This document shows, piece after piece, positions 8,463 to 13,815 of a DNA stretch of 13,815 bases. Within the stretch, counting starts at the first letter, position 1, and each line of letters starts with the position of its first letter. The stretch spans positions 18,824 through 32,638 of the forward strand of contig AQRZ01000046.1 in the NCBI GenBank assembly GCA_000402835.1, given 5' to 3'. A program made the position numbers and the translations under genes. The notes below the pieces were generated by a model that saw only the letters and a program-made list of their open reading frames with translations, ran no database searches and was not told the DNA's origin. This stretch comes from Synergistetes bacterium JGI 0000079-D21. GTDB lineage: Bacteria > Synergistota > Synergistia > Synergistales > 79-D21.

Positions 8463-8909
8463 CTAGATCACCTCTGCCTTTCCGCCTGCAGCAGCAATTT
8501 TCTCGGCGGCTTTTGCACTGAAAGAGCTGGCTTTGACGTTGAATGCCTTGGTCAGCTCTCCCGTAGCGAGGATCTTCACCCCGTCCCTGTTCCCATGGAT
8601 CAGGCCGACAGAAAGAAGTTCCACGGCAGTGATTTCCGTCCCGGCTTCAAACCGTTCTTCAAGCGACTTCAGGTTGACCACTTCGTAGGTCACGGAGTGG
8701 CGGGCATTGTTGAATCCCCGTTTTGGAACCCGTCTCTGGATCGGCATCTGGCCGCCTTCGAAACCACGGCCGACTCCTCCTCCCGTTCGGGCCTTCTGTC
8801 CCTTGTGTCCTTTTCCGGCTGTCTTTCCGGTTCCGCTTCCAACTCCGCACCCGAGCCTTTTGGGCTTACGCCGGGATCCCGGGGCGGGACTGAGATCGTG
8901 CAGGTGCAT
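8463..8909 (-). CDS. rplO: 50S ribosomal protein L15
   Basis: L15 is a late-assembly 50S protein with a long, basic, glycine-rich N-terminal extension that threads into 23S rRNA. The 148-residue product has this extension ([20 protein letters not shown] around residues 19-38), then [20 protein letters not shown] and a globular C-terminal part. The stop codon abuts the secY start without a spacer, so the two are probably translationally coupled. Length and order are standard for the spc operon. Confidence 0.96.
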   Translation of the reverse strand: MHLHDLSPAPGSRRKPKRLGCGVGSGTGKTAGKGHKGQKARTGGGVGRGFEGGQMPIQRRVPKRGFNNARHSVTYEVVNLKSLEERFEAGTEITAVELLSVGLIHGNRDGVKILATGELTKAFNVKASSFSAKAAEKIAAAGGKAEVI

Positions 8910-8921
8910 GGGATCTCCCTC

Positions 8922-9107
8922 CTATTTCTCGATGGCTTCCCAGTCGACTAGGTGATGGACTGCGTTGATCATTCCCCGGATCTGGGGCGAATCCTCCAGC
9001 TCGACCGTATCGTTCAGCTTTTTGAACCCAAAAGCCCGGATTGTCTTCTCCTGCTTGTCAGGGCGTCCGATGCAACTCCGCTTCCAAGTGATCCTCAGTT
9101 TTGCCAT
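8922..9107 (-). CDS. rpmD: 50S ribosomal protein L30
   Basis: L30 is a small peripheral 50S protein. The 61-residue product has the short bacterial form: [13 protein letters not shown], then [20 protein letters not shown] and [15 protein letters not shown]. It lies 11 bases after rpsE and 12 before rplO, its normal place. Confidence 0.94.
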   Translation of the reverse strand: MAKLRITWKRSCIGRPDKQEKTIRAFGFKKLNDTVELEDSPQIRGMINAVHHLVDWEAIEK

Positions 9108-9118
9108 GTTCGGGCCTC

Positions 9119-9631
9119 CTATTCTGCCTGAACGGGCTTCCGGTCCTTCCCCCGAAGCCGAAGGGTCTCTTCAGGCGTCCTCATTGCCCGAAGGGCTTCG
9201 AAAGTCGCGTAGGCCACGTTGATGGGATTGGAAGTCCTTCCGATGACTTTTGTCAGCACATCTTTCACTCCGCCCAGCTCCATAATGGCCCGGACAACCG
9301 CACCTGCGATAACGCCCGTACCGGGCGCGGCCGGCTTGAGAAGAACTTCCGCCGCGCCGAAGCGTCCGATGATCGGGTGCGCAACGGTGTTACCCACCTT
9401 TTTCAAGGGCACCATGCTCTTCTTTGCCTTTTCGATACCCTTCCGCACCGCTTCGGGAATCTCACGGGCTTTGCCCATCCCGACGCCGACCTGTCCGTTA
9501 CCGTCTCCGGCGACCACCAGCACGCTGAACTTGAATCGCTTGCCGCCTTTGACCACCTTGCTGACCCTCTTTATGCAAACGACGCGTTCGGTCAGCTCGT
9601 TCTCGGTTGCTTTTTGCATTCTGGCTGCCAT
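9119..9631 (-). CDS. rpsE: 30S ribosomal protein S5
   Basis: S5 lies on the back of the 30S subunit near the decoding region and takes part in accuracy and mRNA unwinding. The 170-residue product has an N-terminal dsRBD-like domain, with [20 protein letters not shown] followed by [14 protein letters not shown] and [18 protein letters not shown]. The C-terminal domain contains [19 protein letters not shown] and [16 protein letters not shown]. rplR ends 14 bases upstream. Confidence 0.96.
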   Translation of the reverse strand: MAARMQKATENELTERVVCIKRVSKVVKGGKRFKFSVLVVAGDGNGQVGVGMGKAREIPEAVRKGIEKAKKSMVPLKKVGNTVAHPIIGRFGAAEVLLKPAAPGTGVIAGAVVRAIMELGGVKDVLTKVIGRTSNPINVAYATFEALRAMRTPEETLRLRGKDRKPVQAE

Positions 9632-9645
9632 CGGCCCTTCCCCTC

Positions 9646-10014
9646 CTAAAACTTCAGCCCGGCCTCGCGGGCGGAATCAGCCAGGGCCTTTACCCGACCG
9701 TGGTACATATGGCCGCCCCGGTCGAATACGACAGCCTGGATCCCCTTTTCAAGGGCTCGCTCCGCAACCAGCTTGCCGACGAATTTCGCCGCTTCGACAT
9801 TCCCGGTTCCCTTCAGCTGTTCCGCAACGGCCTTCTCACGGGTCGAAACGGCCACAAGCGTGGTTCCCTTTTCGTCATCGATGACCTGGGCGTAAATATG
9901 CTTCAGGCTCCTGAAAACGGAAAGCCTGGGCGTTTCTGCCGTCCCCGAAAGCTTTTGGCGGAGGCGCTGGTGCCGGATCAACCGCATCTCGTTTCGGCTT
10001 CGCTTCCTAATCAT
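9646..10014 (-). CDS. rplR: 50S ribosomal protein L18
   Basis: L18 binds 5S rRNA with L5 and attaches it to the 50S central protuberance. The 122-residue product has a basic N-terminal arm (residues 1-25), then [20 protein letters not shown], an alpha/beta core and the C-terminal [20 protein letters not shown]. The ATG at 10014 gives a normal length. The gene lies between rplF and rpsE with gaps of about 15 bases. Confidence 0.95.
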   Translation of the reverse strand: MIRKRSRNEMRLIRHQRLRQKLSGTAETPRLSVFRSLKHIYAQVIDDEKGTTLVAVSTREKAVAEQLKGTGNVEAAKFVGKLVAERALEKGIQAVVFDRGGHMYHGRVKALADSAREAGLKF

Positions 10015-10029
10015 GCTCTTTCACCTCGG

Positions 10030-10572
10030 CTACTTCTTCGATCCAGCCTTACCGGCCTTGCGAATGATGAACTCTCCCGCATAGCGGATCCCCTTCCCCT
10101 TGTAGGGCTCGGGCGGACGGAAGCCGCGGATGTTTGCCGCGAGCTGTCCTACAGCCTGCTTATCGGCTCCCTTGATCAGGATCTTTGTCGGGCCGTCGGT
10201 CTGGATCTCGATACCTGCGGGCGGCTCCACCTGGATCGGGTGAGAATATCCCAGGTTCAGGATGAGCGTTTTCCCCTGCATCTGGGCTCTGTAGCCGACC
10301 CCGACAATTTCCAGCTGCCTCTGGAACCCTTCGCTAACCCCCACGACCATGTTGTTCAGCAACGCGCGGGTCATGCCGTGGAAAGCCCTGGACTTGATTT
10401 CATCATCCTTGCGGGTGACGACGATCTGGCCCTCCTCGAGCGATACGTCCACGCACGGCAGCAGGTCCATCGAAAGTTCGCCCTTCGGTCCCTTTACTTT
10501 GACGTGCCGTCCCTCCACTGAAACCTGAACGCCCTTGGAGAGCGGAATGCTTTTTCTTCCAATTCGAGACAA
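10030..10572 (-). CDS. rplF: 50S ribosomal protein L6
   Basis: L6 binds near the sarcin-ricin loop and the factor-binding site of the 50S subunit. The 180-residue product begins S-R-I-G-R-K-S-I-P-L at a TTG codon (10572), shows the two repeated L6 domains, and has the C-terminal signature RPPEPYKGKGIRYAGE. No ATG or GTG fits better. The 18-base gap to rpsH contains a run of nine Gs, ending 8 bases before the TTG, in place of a normal Shine-Dalgarno. Confidence 0.95.
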   Translation of the reverse strand: MSRIGRKSIPLSKGVQVSVEGRHVKVKGPKGELSMDLLPCVDVSLEEGQIVVTRKDDEIKSRAFHGMTRALLNNMVVGVSEGFQRQLEIVGVGYRAQMQGKTLILNLGYSHPIQVEPPAGIEIQTDGPTKILIKGADKQAVGQLAANIRGFRPPEPYKGKGIRYAGEFIIRKAGKAGSKK

Positions 10573-10580
10573 GGACTACA

Positions 10581-10589
10581 CCCCCCCCC
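10581..10589 (-). promoter_or_regulatory. Nine-G run at the ribosome-binding position of rplF
   Basis: On the - strand nine consecutive Gs lie between the rpsH stop and the TTG start of rplF, ending 8 bases before it. No AGGAGG-like sequence is present, so this run, pairing partly by G-U wobble, may act as the Shine-Dalgarno. Its length could also be miscalled. Confidence 0.45.
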
Positions 10590-10590
10590 A

Positions 10591-10995
10591 CTACCAGACG
10601 TAGCAGATGACTTCGCCTCCCAGGCCGTTGAAACGGGCTGTGGCATCCGTCATCAATCCCTGCGAGGTGGAAATGATAGCCACTCCGAGCCCTCCCATGA
10701 CCTTGGGCAAATCACTCTTGTTGACGTAGATTCGACGACCAGGCTTGCTGATCCTGCGAAGCCCCTGGATCACGCGCTCGCGGTTGGGCCCGTAGTTCAA
10801 CACCAGCCTCAGCATCGAAATCGGCTTCTTGGCGTCGTTCAAAACCTTGAAATTGCGAATATAGCCCCCTTCCTTGAGGATTTTCGCGATTTCGAGCTTC
10901 ATTTTGCTCATCGGGACATCAACGGTTTCCTGGAAAACCGTATTCGCATTCCGGATGCGCGTGAGCATATCCGCTATGGGATCGGTCACGTACAT
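10591..10995 (-). CDS. rpsH: 30S ribosomal protein S8
   Basis: S8 is a primary 16S rRNA binder in the 30S platform; in E. coli it represses the spc operon by binding its mRNA. The 134-residue product begins [16 protein letters not shown] and ends with the signature [20 protein letters not shown] followed by VICYVW. I did not identify an S8 binding site in the mRNA. The order rpsN-rpsH-rplF is standard. Confidence 0.96.
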   Translation of the reverse strand: MYVTDPIADMLTRIRNANTVFQETVDVPMSKMKLEIAKILKEGGYIRNFKVLNDAKKPISMLRLVLNYGPNRERVIQGLRRISKPGRRIYVNKSDLPKVMGGLGVAIISTSQGLMTDATARFNGLGGEVICYVW

Positions 10996-11022
10996 TTCCT
11001 CTGCCTCCTTTTGCTCTCGCGG

Positions 11023-11208
11023 CTACCAGCTCGACTTGACCACGCCGGGGATTTTCCCCTCACGGGCCAGCTTGCGGAAGCAGCAACGGCACATGTTGAA
11101 CTTGCGCAACACGGAATGAACGCGCCCGCAAAGAGGGCAACGGTTCACCTTGCGCACCTTGAATTTCGGTTCCCTCTTCGCCTTGACTTCAAGGGCCGTC
11201 CTCGACAT
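11023..11208 (-). CDS. rpsN: 30S ribosomal protein S14, type Z (zinc-binding)
   Basis: S14 is a 30S head protein near S3 and S10. At 61 residues this is the short type-Z form, with a zinc ribbon made of Cys24, Cys27, Cys40 and Cys43 (RCPLCGR and MCRCC) and the C-terminal [18 protein letters not shown]. Proteobacteria of the E. coli type use a longer, cysteine-free S14, so the form argues against that group. Length and position are complete. Confidence 0.95.
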   Translation of the reverse strand: MSRTALEVKAKREPKFKVRKVNRCPLCGRVHSVLRKFNMCRCCFRKLAREGKIPGVVKSSW

Positions 11209-11222
11209 CTTGAATAACCTCC

Positions 11223-11765
11223 TTAACGACTGAACGGCATACCCAACTCCTTGAGAAGGAGGTAGGCCTCTTCGTCGCTTTTTGCCGTCGTGACGATCGT
11301 GATGTTCATGCCACGGACACGGATGACCTTGTCGTAGTCGATCTCGGGGAAAATCAACTGCTCTTTCAGCCCCAGGTTAAAATTCCCTCGGCCGTCAAAT
11401 CCTTTCCGGGAAACCCCCTGGAAGTCCTTGATCCTGGGAAGGGCAAGGGACAGTAGCCGATCCAGGAACTCCCACTTCTTCGTTCCCCGAAGGGTGACGG
11501 AACAAGCGACGGGCATCCCTTCACGAAGCTTGAACCCGGCGACGGATTTCTTTGCCCTTTTCAAGACGGGCCTCTGCCCTGTGATCTGGGCCAACTCGTT
11601 GATGGCCGCATCCATGTACTTGATGTCGACCTTCGCCTCGCCAACGCCGATATTCACCACCACTTTCTCGATACGCGGCGTTTCCATGACGTTCTTGTAG
11701 GAAAACTCCTTCATCAGGCGCGGGACGACCTCTTCCTTATACTTTGTCTGCAAACGCGGAACCAT
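11223..11765 (-). CDS. rplE: 50S ribosomal protein L5
   Basis: L5 binds 5S rRNA and contacts the 30S head and P-site tRNA. From the ATG at 11765 the product is 180 residues, beginning V-P-R-L-Q-T-K-Y. It contains [38 protein letters not shown], and [20 protein letters not shown] near the end. A TTG at 11771 would add two residues and is 5 bases from AGGAGG, against 11 for the ATG. Both are possible; the ATG is chosen for codon preference and length. Confidence 0.95.
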   Translation of the reverse strand: MVPRLQTKYKEEVVPRLMKEFSYKNVMETPRIEKVVVNIGVGEAKVDIKYMDAAINELAQITGQRPVLKRAKKSVAGFKLREGMPVACSVTLRGTKKWEFLDRLLSLALPRIKDFQGVSRKGFDGRGNFNLGLKEQLIFPEIDYDKVIRVRGMNITIVTTAKSDEEAYLLLKELGMPFSR

Positions 11766-11784
11766 GGTCAAAGAAGCCTCCTCC

Positions 11785-12111
11785 CTACACCTTGTCTACG
11801 ATTTCGCCGCACTTCTTGCAGAGCCGCACTTTCCGCCCATCGTCCATGAAAGCTCGGGCGACTCGCGTGGGCTTTCCGCAGGCGGGGCAAACGAGCATGG
11901 CCTTTGCCGCGTAGATCGGGGTCTCCTGCTTGATGATCCCGCCCTTCGGGTTTTTCTGTGTCGGGCGGACGTGCTTGGTCGCAAGGTTGACCCCCTCGAC
12001 GACGATCATGTCCTTGGAGGGGATGTTCCGGAGGACTTTACCTTCCTTCCCCGCATCCTTCCCGGAGATGACGTGAACCCGATCGCCTTTCTTTATTCTC
12101 ATCTTTCCCAT
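11785..12111 (-). CDS. rplX: 50S ribosomal protein L24 with a zinc-ribbon tail
   Basis: L24 initiates 50S assembly and lies by the tunnel exit. The 108-residue product has the KOW motif at about residues 8-27 ([20 protein letters not shown]) and then [16 protein letters not shown]. The C-terminal region has two CxxC pairs, Cys75/Cys78 and Cys98/Cys101, seen in L24 of various bacteria and probably binding zinc. AGGAGG lies 8-9 bases before the ATG at 12111; the second Met (M4) is less well spaced. Confidence 0.95.
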   Translation of the reverse strand: MGKMRIKKGDRVHVISGKDAGKEGKVLRNIPSKDMIVVEGVNLATKHVRPTQKNPKGGIIKQETPIYAAKAMLVCPACGKPTRVARAFMDDGRKVRLCKKCGEIVDKV

Positions 12112-12123
12112 GACAAGAGCCTC

Positions 12124-12492
12124 CTACACTACTTCAGGTGCCAGCGAGACGATCCGCATGTACTTCTTCTCGCGAAGCTCCCTGGCAACGGGCCCAAAGA
12201 TGCGAGTCCCCTTCGGATCTCCGTTGTTGTCGATGATGACCGCGGCATTGTCATCGAAGCGGACGTACGAGCCATCCTTCCTCCGGATCTCCTTGCTGGT
12301 CCGCACAATCACGGCCTTGACCACTTGCCCTTTCGAGATGTTGCTATTGGGGATGGCTTCCTTGACCGAGGCAACGATGACGTCCCCGACGGAACCGACG
12401 AATCTCTGGCTGCCACCCACGACATGGACGCACATGATCTTTTTTGCACCGGAATTGTCGGCAACGTTGAGAACCGTCCTAAGCTGGATCAT
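12124..12492 (-). CDS. rplN: 50S ribosomal protein L14
   Basis: L14 is a 50S interface protein that forms a bridge to 16S rRNA and is the docking site of the silencing factor RsfS. The 122-residue product begins [15 protein letters not shown] and contains the family signature [20 protein letters not shown] followed by [13 protein letters not shown]. It ends [19 protein letters not shown]. Three bases separate it from the rpsQ stop. Confidence 0.97.
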   Translation of the reverse strand: MIQLRTVLNVADNSGAKKIMCVHVVGGSQRFVGSVGDVIVASVKEAIPNSNISKGQVVKAVIVRTSKEIRRKDGSYVRFDDNAAVIIDNNGDPKGTRIFGPVARELREKKYMRIVSLAPEVV

Positions 12493-12495
12493 TGC

Positions 12496-12789
12496 CTACG
12501 CCTCCTCGTCACCGGTTTCCGCACCGAGAATCGGGGCCCGGCGCAGGACTTCCTTCAACACCCAGCGCTTATGGGCGCTCAGGGGACGCGTCTCCTCAAT
12601 CAGAACCTGGTCGCCGATCCGGCAGGTGTTTTCTTCGTCGTGTGCCATGTATTTCTTGAACTTCAGCACCGGCTTTCCATAAAGCGCGTGCTTTGCCATC
12701 CGATCCACGCGGACAACGATCGTCTTTTGCATCCTGTTGCTGACGACGGTGCCGATCCGCGTCTTCCGATGAGAGGTTCTCTCCTCCAT
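12496..12789 (-). CDS. rpsQ: 30S ribosomal protein S17
   Basis: S17 is a primary 16S rRNA-binding protein with an OB fold, in the 30S body. The 97-residue product has [20 protein letters not shown] at 11-30, [19 protein letters not shown] in the middle and the signature [18 protein letters not shown] at 59-76. The acidic tail after residue 88 is a little longer than in E. coli S17. rpmC ends 6 bases upstream. Confidence 0.96.
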   Translation of the reverse strand: MEERTSHRKTRIGTVVSNRMQKTIVVRVDRMAKHALYGKPVLKFKKYMAHDEENTCRIGDQVLIEETRPLSAHKRWVLKEVLRRAPILGAETGDEEA

Positions 12790-12795
12790 CGTCCG

Positions 12796-13011
12796 TTACC
12801 TCCTTGCAGTCGCGCGTTCCATGGCAATTTCCTTCTCGCGCTTCACCGTGAGAATTCTTGCGATGGTCCGCTTGACTTCCGAAATTCGGCTATGGTTTCC
12901 CTGCTGCCCGATGGCGCTCTGGAAACGCAGGTTGAAAAGCTCTTCCTTGTACTGACGATGCTTGTCCTGAAGTTCTTCCAAAGTGAGATCCCTAAAATCC
13001 TTTGCCTTCAT
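12796..13011 (-). CDS. rpmC: 50S ribosomal protein L29
   Basis: L29 is a small helical protein at the tunnel exit next to L23, near the trigger factor and SRP docking site. The 71-residue product has the typical two-helix hairpin: K-A-K-D-F-R-D-L-T-L-E-E-L, EELFNLRFQSAIGQQGNHSR and ISEVKRTIARILTVKREKE. It follows rplP after 3 bases and is complete. Confidence 0.95.
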   Translation of the reverse strand: MKAKDFRDLTLEELQDKHRQYKEELFNLRFQSAIGQQGNHSRISEVKRTIARILTVKREKEIAMERATARR

Positions 13012-13014
13012 GGT

Positions 13015-13437
13015 CTATTCACCACCCAGCCCTTCCCGGGCAACAAACCGGACCCTGATCGGCAGTTTGTGACCCGCCGTGAGGAAGGCTTCCTCGGCAA
13101 CTTCCCGAGTGACACCGGCAACTTCAAACATGATCCGCCCCCTCTTGACCGGGGCGACCCAGAATTCGGGATTCCCCTTTCCCTTTCCCATTCGGGTTTC
13201 GAGCGGCTTTTTCGTAAAGGGACGGTCCGGGAAAATCCGGATCCAGATCTTGCCGCCCTTCTTCATTTTTCTCGAGATCGCGACACGCGCCGCCTCGATC
13301 TGCCTCGCGGTAATCCAGGCACAATCCAGGGCCTGCAAACCGTAATCCCCGAAATCCACCTGGGTGGCTCCCTTCGCTCGACCACTCAGGGGCCTTCGGA
13401 AGGGTTTCCTGTATTTAACGCGGCTAGGCATAAGCAT
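13015..13437 (-). CDS. rplP: 50S ribosomal protein L16
   Basis: L16 binds 5S rRNA and helix 38 and helps position A-site tRNA. The 140-residue product starts [10 protein letters not shown] and contains [20 protein letters not shown] at 57-76, then [19 protein letters not shown] from 82; both are family signatures. The arginine at 82 matches the region hydroxylated in E. coli L16. The ATG at 13437 lies 6 bases after the rpsC stop; a second ATG two codons on is possible. Order after rpsC is standard. Confidence 0.95.
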   Translation of the reverse strand: MLMPSRVKYRKPFRRPLSGRAKGATQVDFGDYGLQALDCAWITARQIEAARVAISRKMKKGGKIWIRIFPDRPFTKKPLETRMGKGKGNPEFWVAPVKRGRIMFEVAGVTREVAEEAFLTAGHKLPIRVRFVAREGLGGE

Positions 13438-13443
13438 GGTGCA

Positions 13444-13815
13444 TTAACCCCTTTCCTTTGCGCCCTCTTTGGCCGTTTTCCGGGCCTTGTAGGCGGTATC
13501 GCCACGGTAAACCCAAACCTTGACGCCGATGACTCCGTAAATCGTCCTGGCCTCGGCAAAACCGTAATCGATATCGGCTCGCAGGGTCGAAAGAGGGAGC
13601 TGGCCCTCAAGATACCATTCGGTCCTTGCGATTTCCGCCCCGCCAAGCCTTCCTCCGCACTGGACCTTGATCCCCTTGGCCCCGGATTTCATCGCGCGGA
13701 AGATCGCCTTTTTCATGGCCCGGCGGAAGCTGACCCTCATTTCCAACGAAGAGGCGACGCTTTCTGCCAGTATGGAGGCTTCCATATCCGGGTTCTTGAT
13801 CTCTTGTACATTGAT
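13444..13815 (-). CDS. rpsC: 30S ribosomal protein S3, C-terminal part, 5' end beyond the window
   Basis: This is the normal 3' end of rpsC: 123 codons open to the window edge, starting at S3 residue 101 ([10 protein letters not shown]). It contains the C-terminal domain [39 protein letters not shown] and [20 protein letters not shown]. Joined to residues 1-100 from the + strand copy at 4450, it gives a 223-residue S3, normal for the family. The overlap with that copy is 95 identical bases. If the sequence continues beyond 13815 this copy may be complete; the window cannot show that. rplP follows after 6 bases as in other bacteria. Confidence 0.94.
   Translation of the reverse strand: MNVQEIKNPDMEASILAESVASSLEMRVSFRRAMKKAIFRAMKSGAKGIKVQCGGRLGGAEIARTEWYLEGQLPLSTLRADIDYGFAEARTIYGVIGVKVWVYRGDTAYKARKTAKEGAKERG
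13721..13815 (-). repeat. 95-bp perfect inverted repeat, right arm (window end)
   Basis: This is the exact reverse complement of 4750-4844, running to the last base of the window, so the true repeat may be longer. At 13720 it diverges from the left arm into ordinary rpsC sequence. Confidence 0.98.

Noticed and set aside
9607..10521. Open frame of 304 codons on the + strand, opposite rplR and rplF
   Set aside because: It is antisense to two clear ribosomal genes with full-length homology; no recognisable motif or independent start signal was seen.

Overview
The window is almost entirely the conserved bacterial ribosomal-protein supercluster (end of str, then S10, spc and the start of alpha). 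It is densely packed, with gaps of 0-80 bases, overlapping stop/start codons and Shine-Dalgarno sequences ahead of most genes. The DNA is moderately GC-rich by eye, and ATG, GTG and TTG starts are all used. The organism is a bacterium, but I cannot place its phylum. The secY-adk-map-infA-rpmJ-rpsM order, the four-cysteine S14, the four-cysteine LID of adenylate kinase and the zinc-ribbon tail on L24 fit several lineages (for example Nitrospirota, former Deltaproteobacteria or Firmicutes-like groups).

Layout. Bases 1-4844 read on the + strand: tuf (5' end missing), rpsJ, rplC, rplD (frameshifted), rplW, rplB, rpsS, rplV and the first 132 codons of rpsC. From 4847 to 13815 everything reads on the - strand. 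Taken from the right-hand end, in transcription order, it is: rest of rpsC, rplP, rpmC, rpsQ, rplN, rplX, rplE, rpsN, rpsH, rplF, rplR, rpsE, rpmD, rplO, secY, adk, map, infA, rpmJ, rpsM. No stretch over 300 bases lacks a gene, and I see no RNA gene, mobile element or CRISPR array.

The striking feature is structural. rpsC is cut in mid-gene at 4844, and the strand flips straight into the 3' end of rpsM. The last 95 bases of the window (13721-13815) are an exact inverted copy of 4750-4844, inside rpsC. Reverse-complementing 4847-13815 and overlapping those 95 bases restores a full 223-codon rpsC and the canonical S10-spc-alpha order. The simplest reading is a chimeric contig: an assembly or scaffolding orientation error, or an amplification fold-back. 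A real inversion is less likely. A second defect is one extra G in a G-run of rplD, which breaks L4 into two frames.

Together the genes build the 30S and 50S subunits (S3, S5, S8, S10, S13, S14, S17, S19; L2-L6, L14-L16, L18, L22-L24, L29, L30, L36). They also supply initiation (IF-1), elongation (EF-Tu), N-terminal methionine removal (Map), adenylate balance (Adk) and membrane protein export (SecY). I found no previously undescribed system here. The items worth a second look are the join, the frameshift and some small regulatory details.
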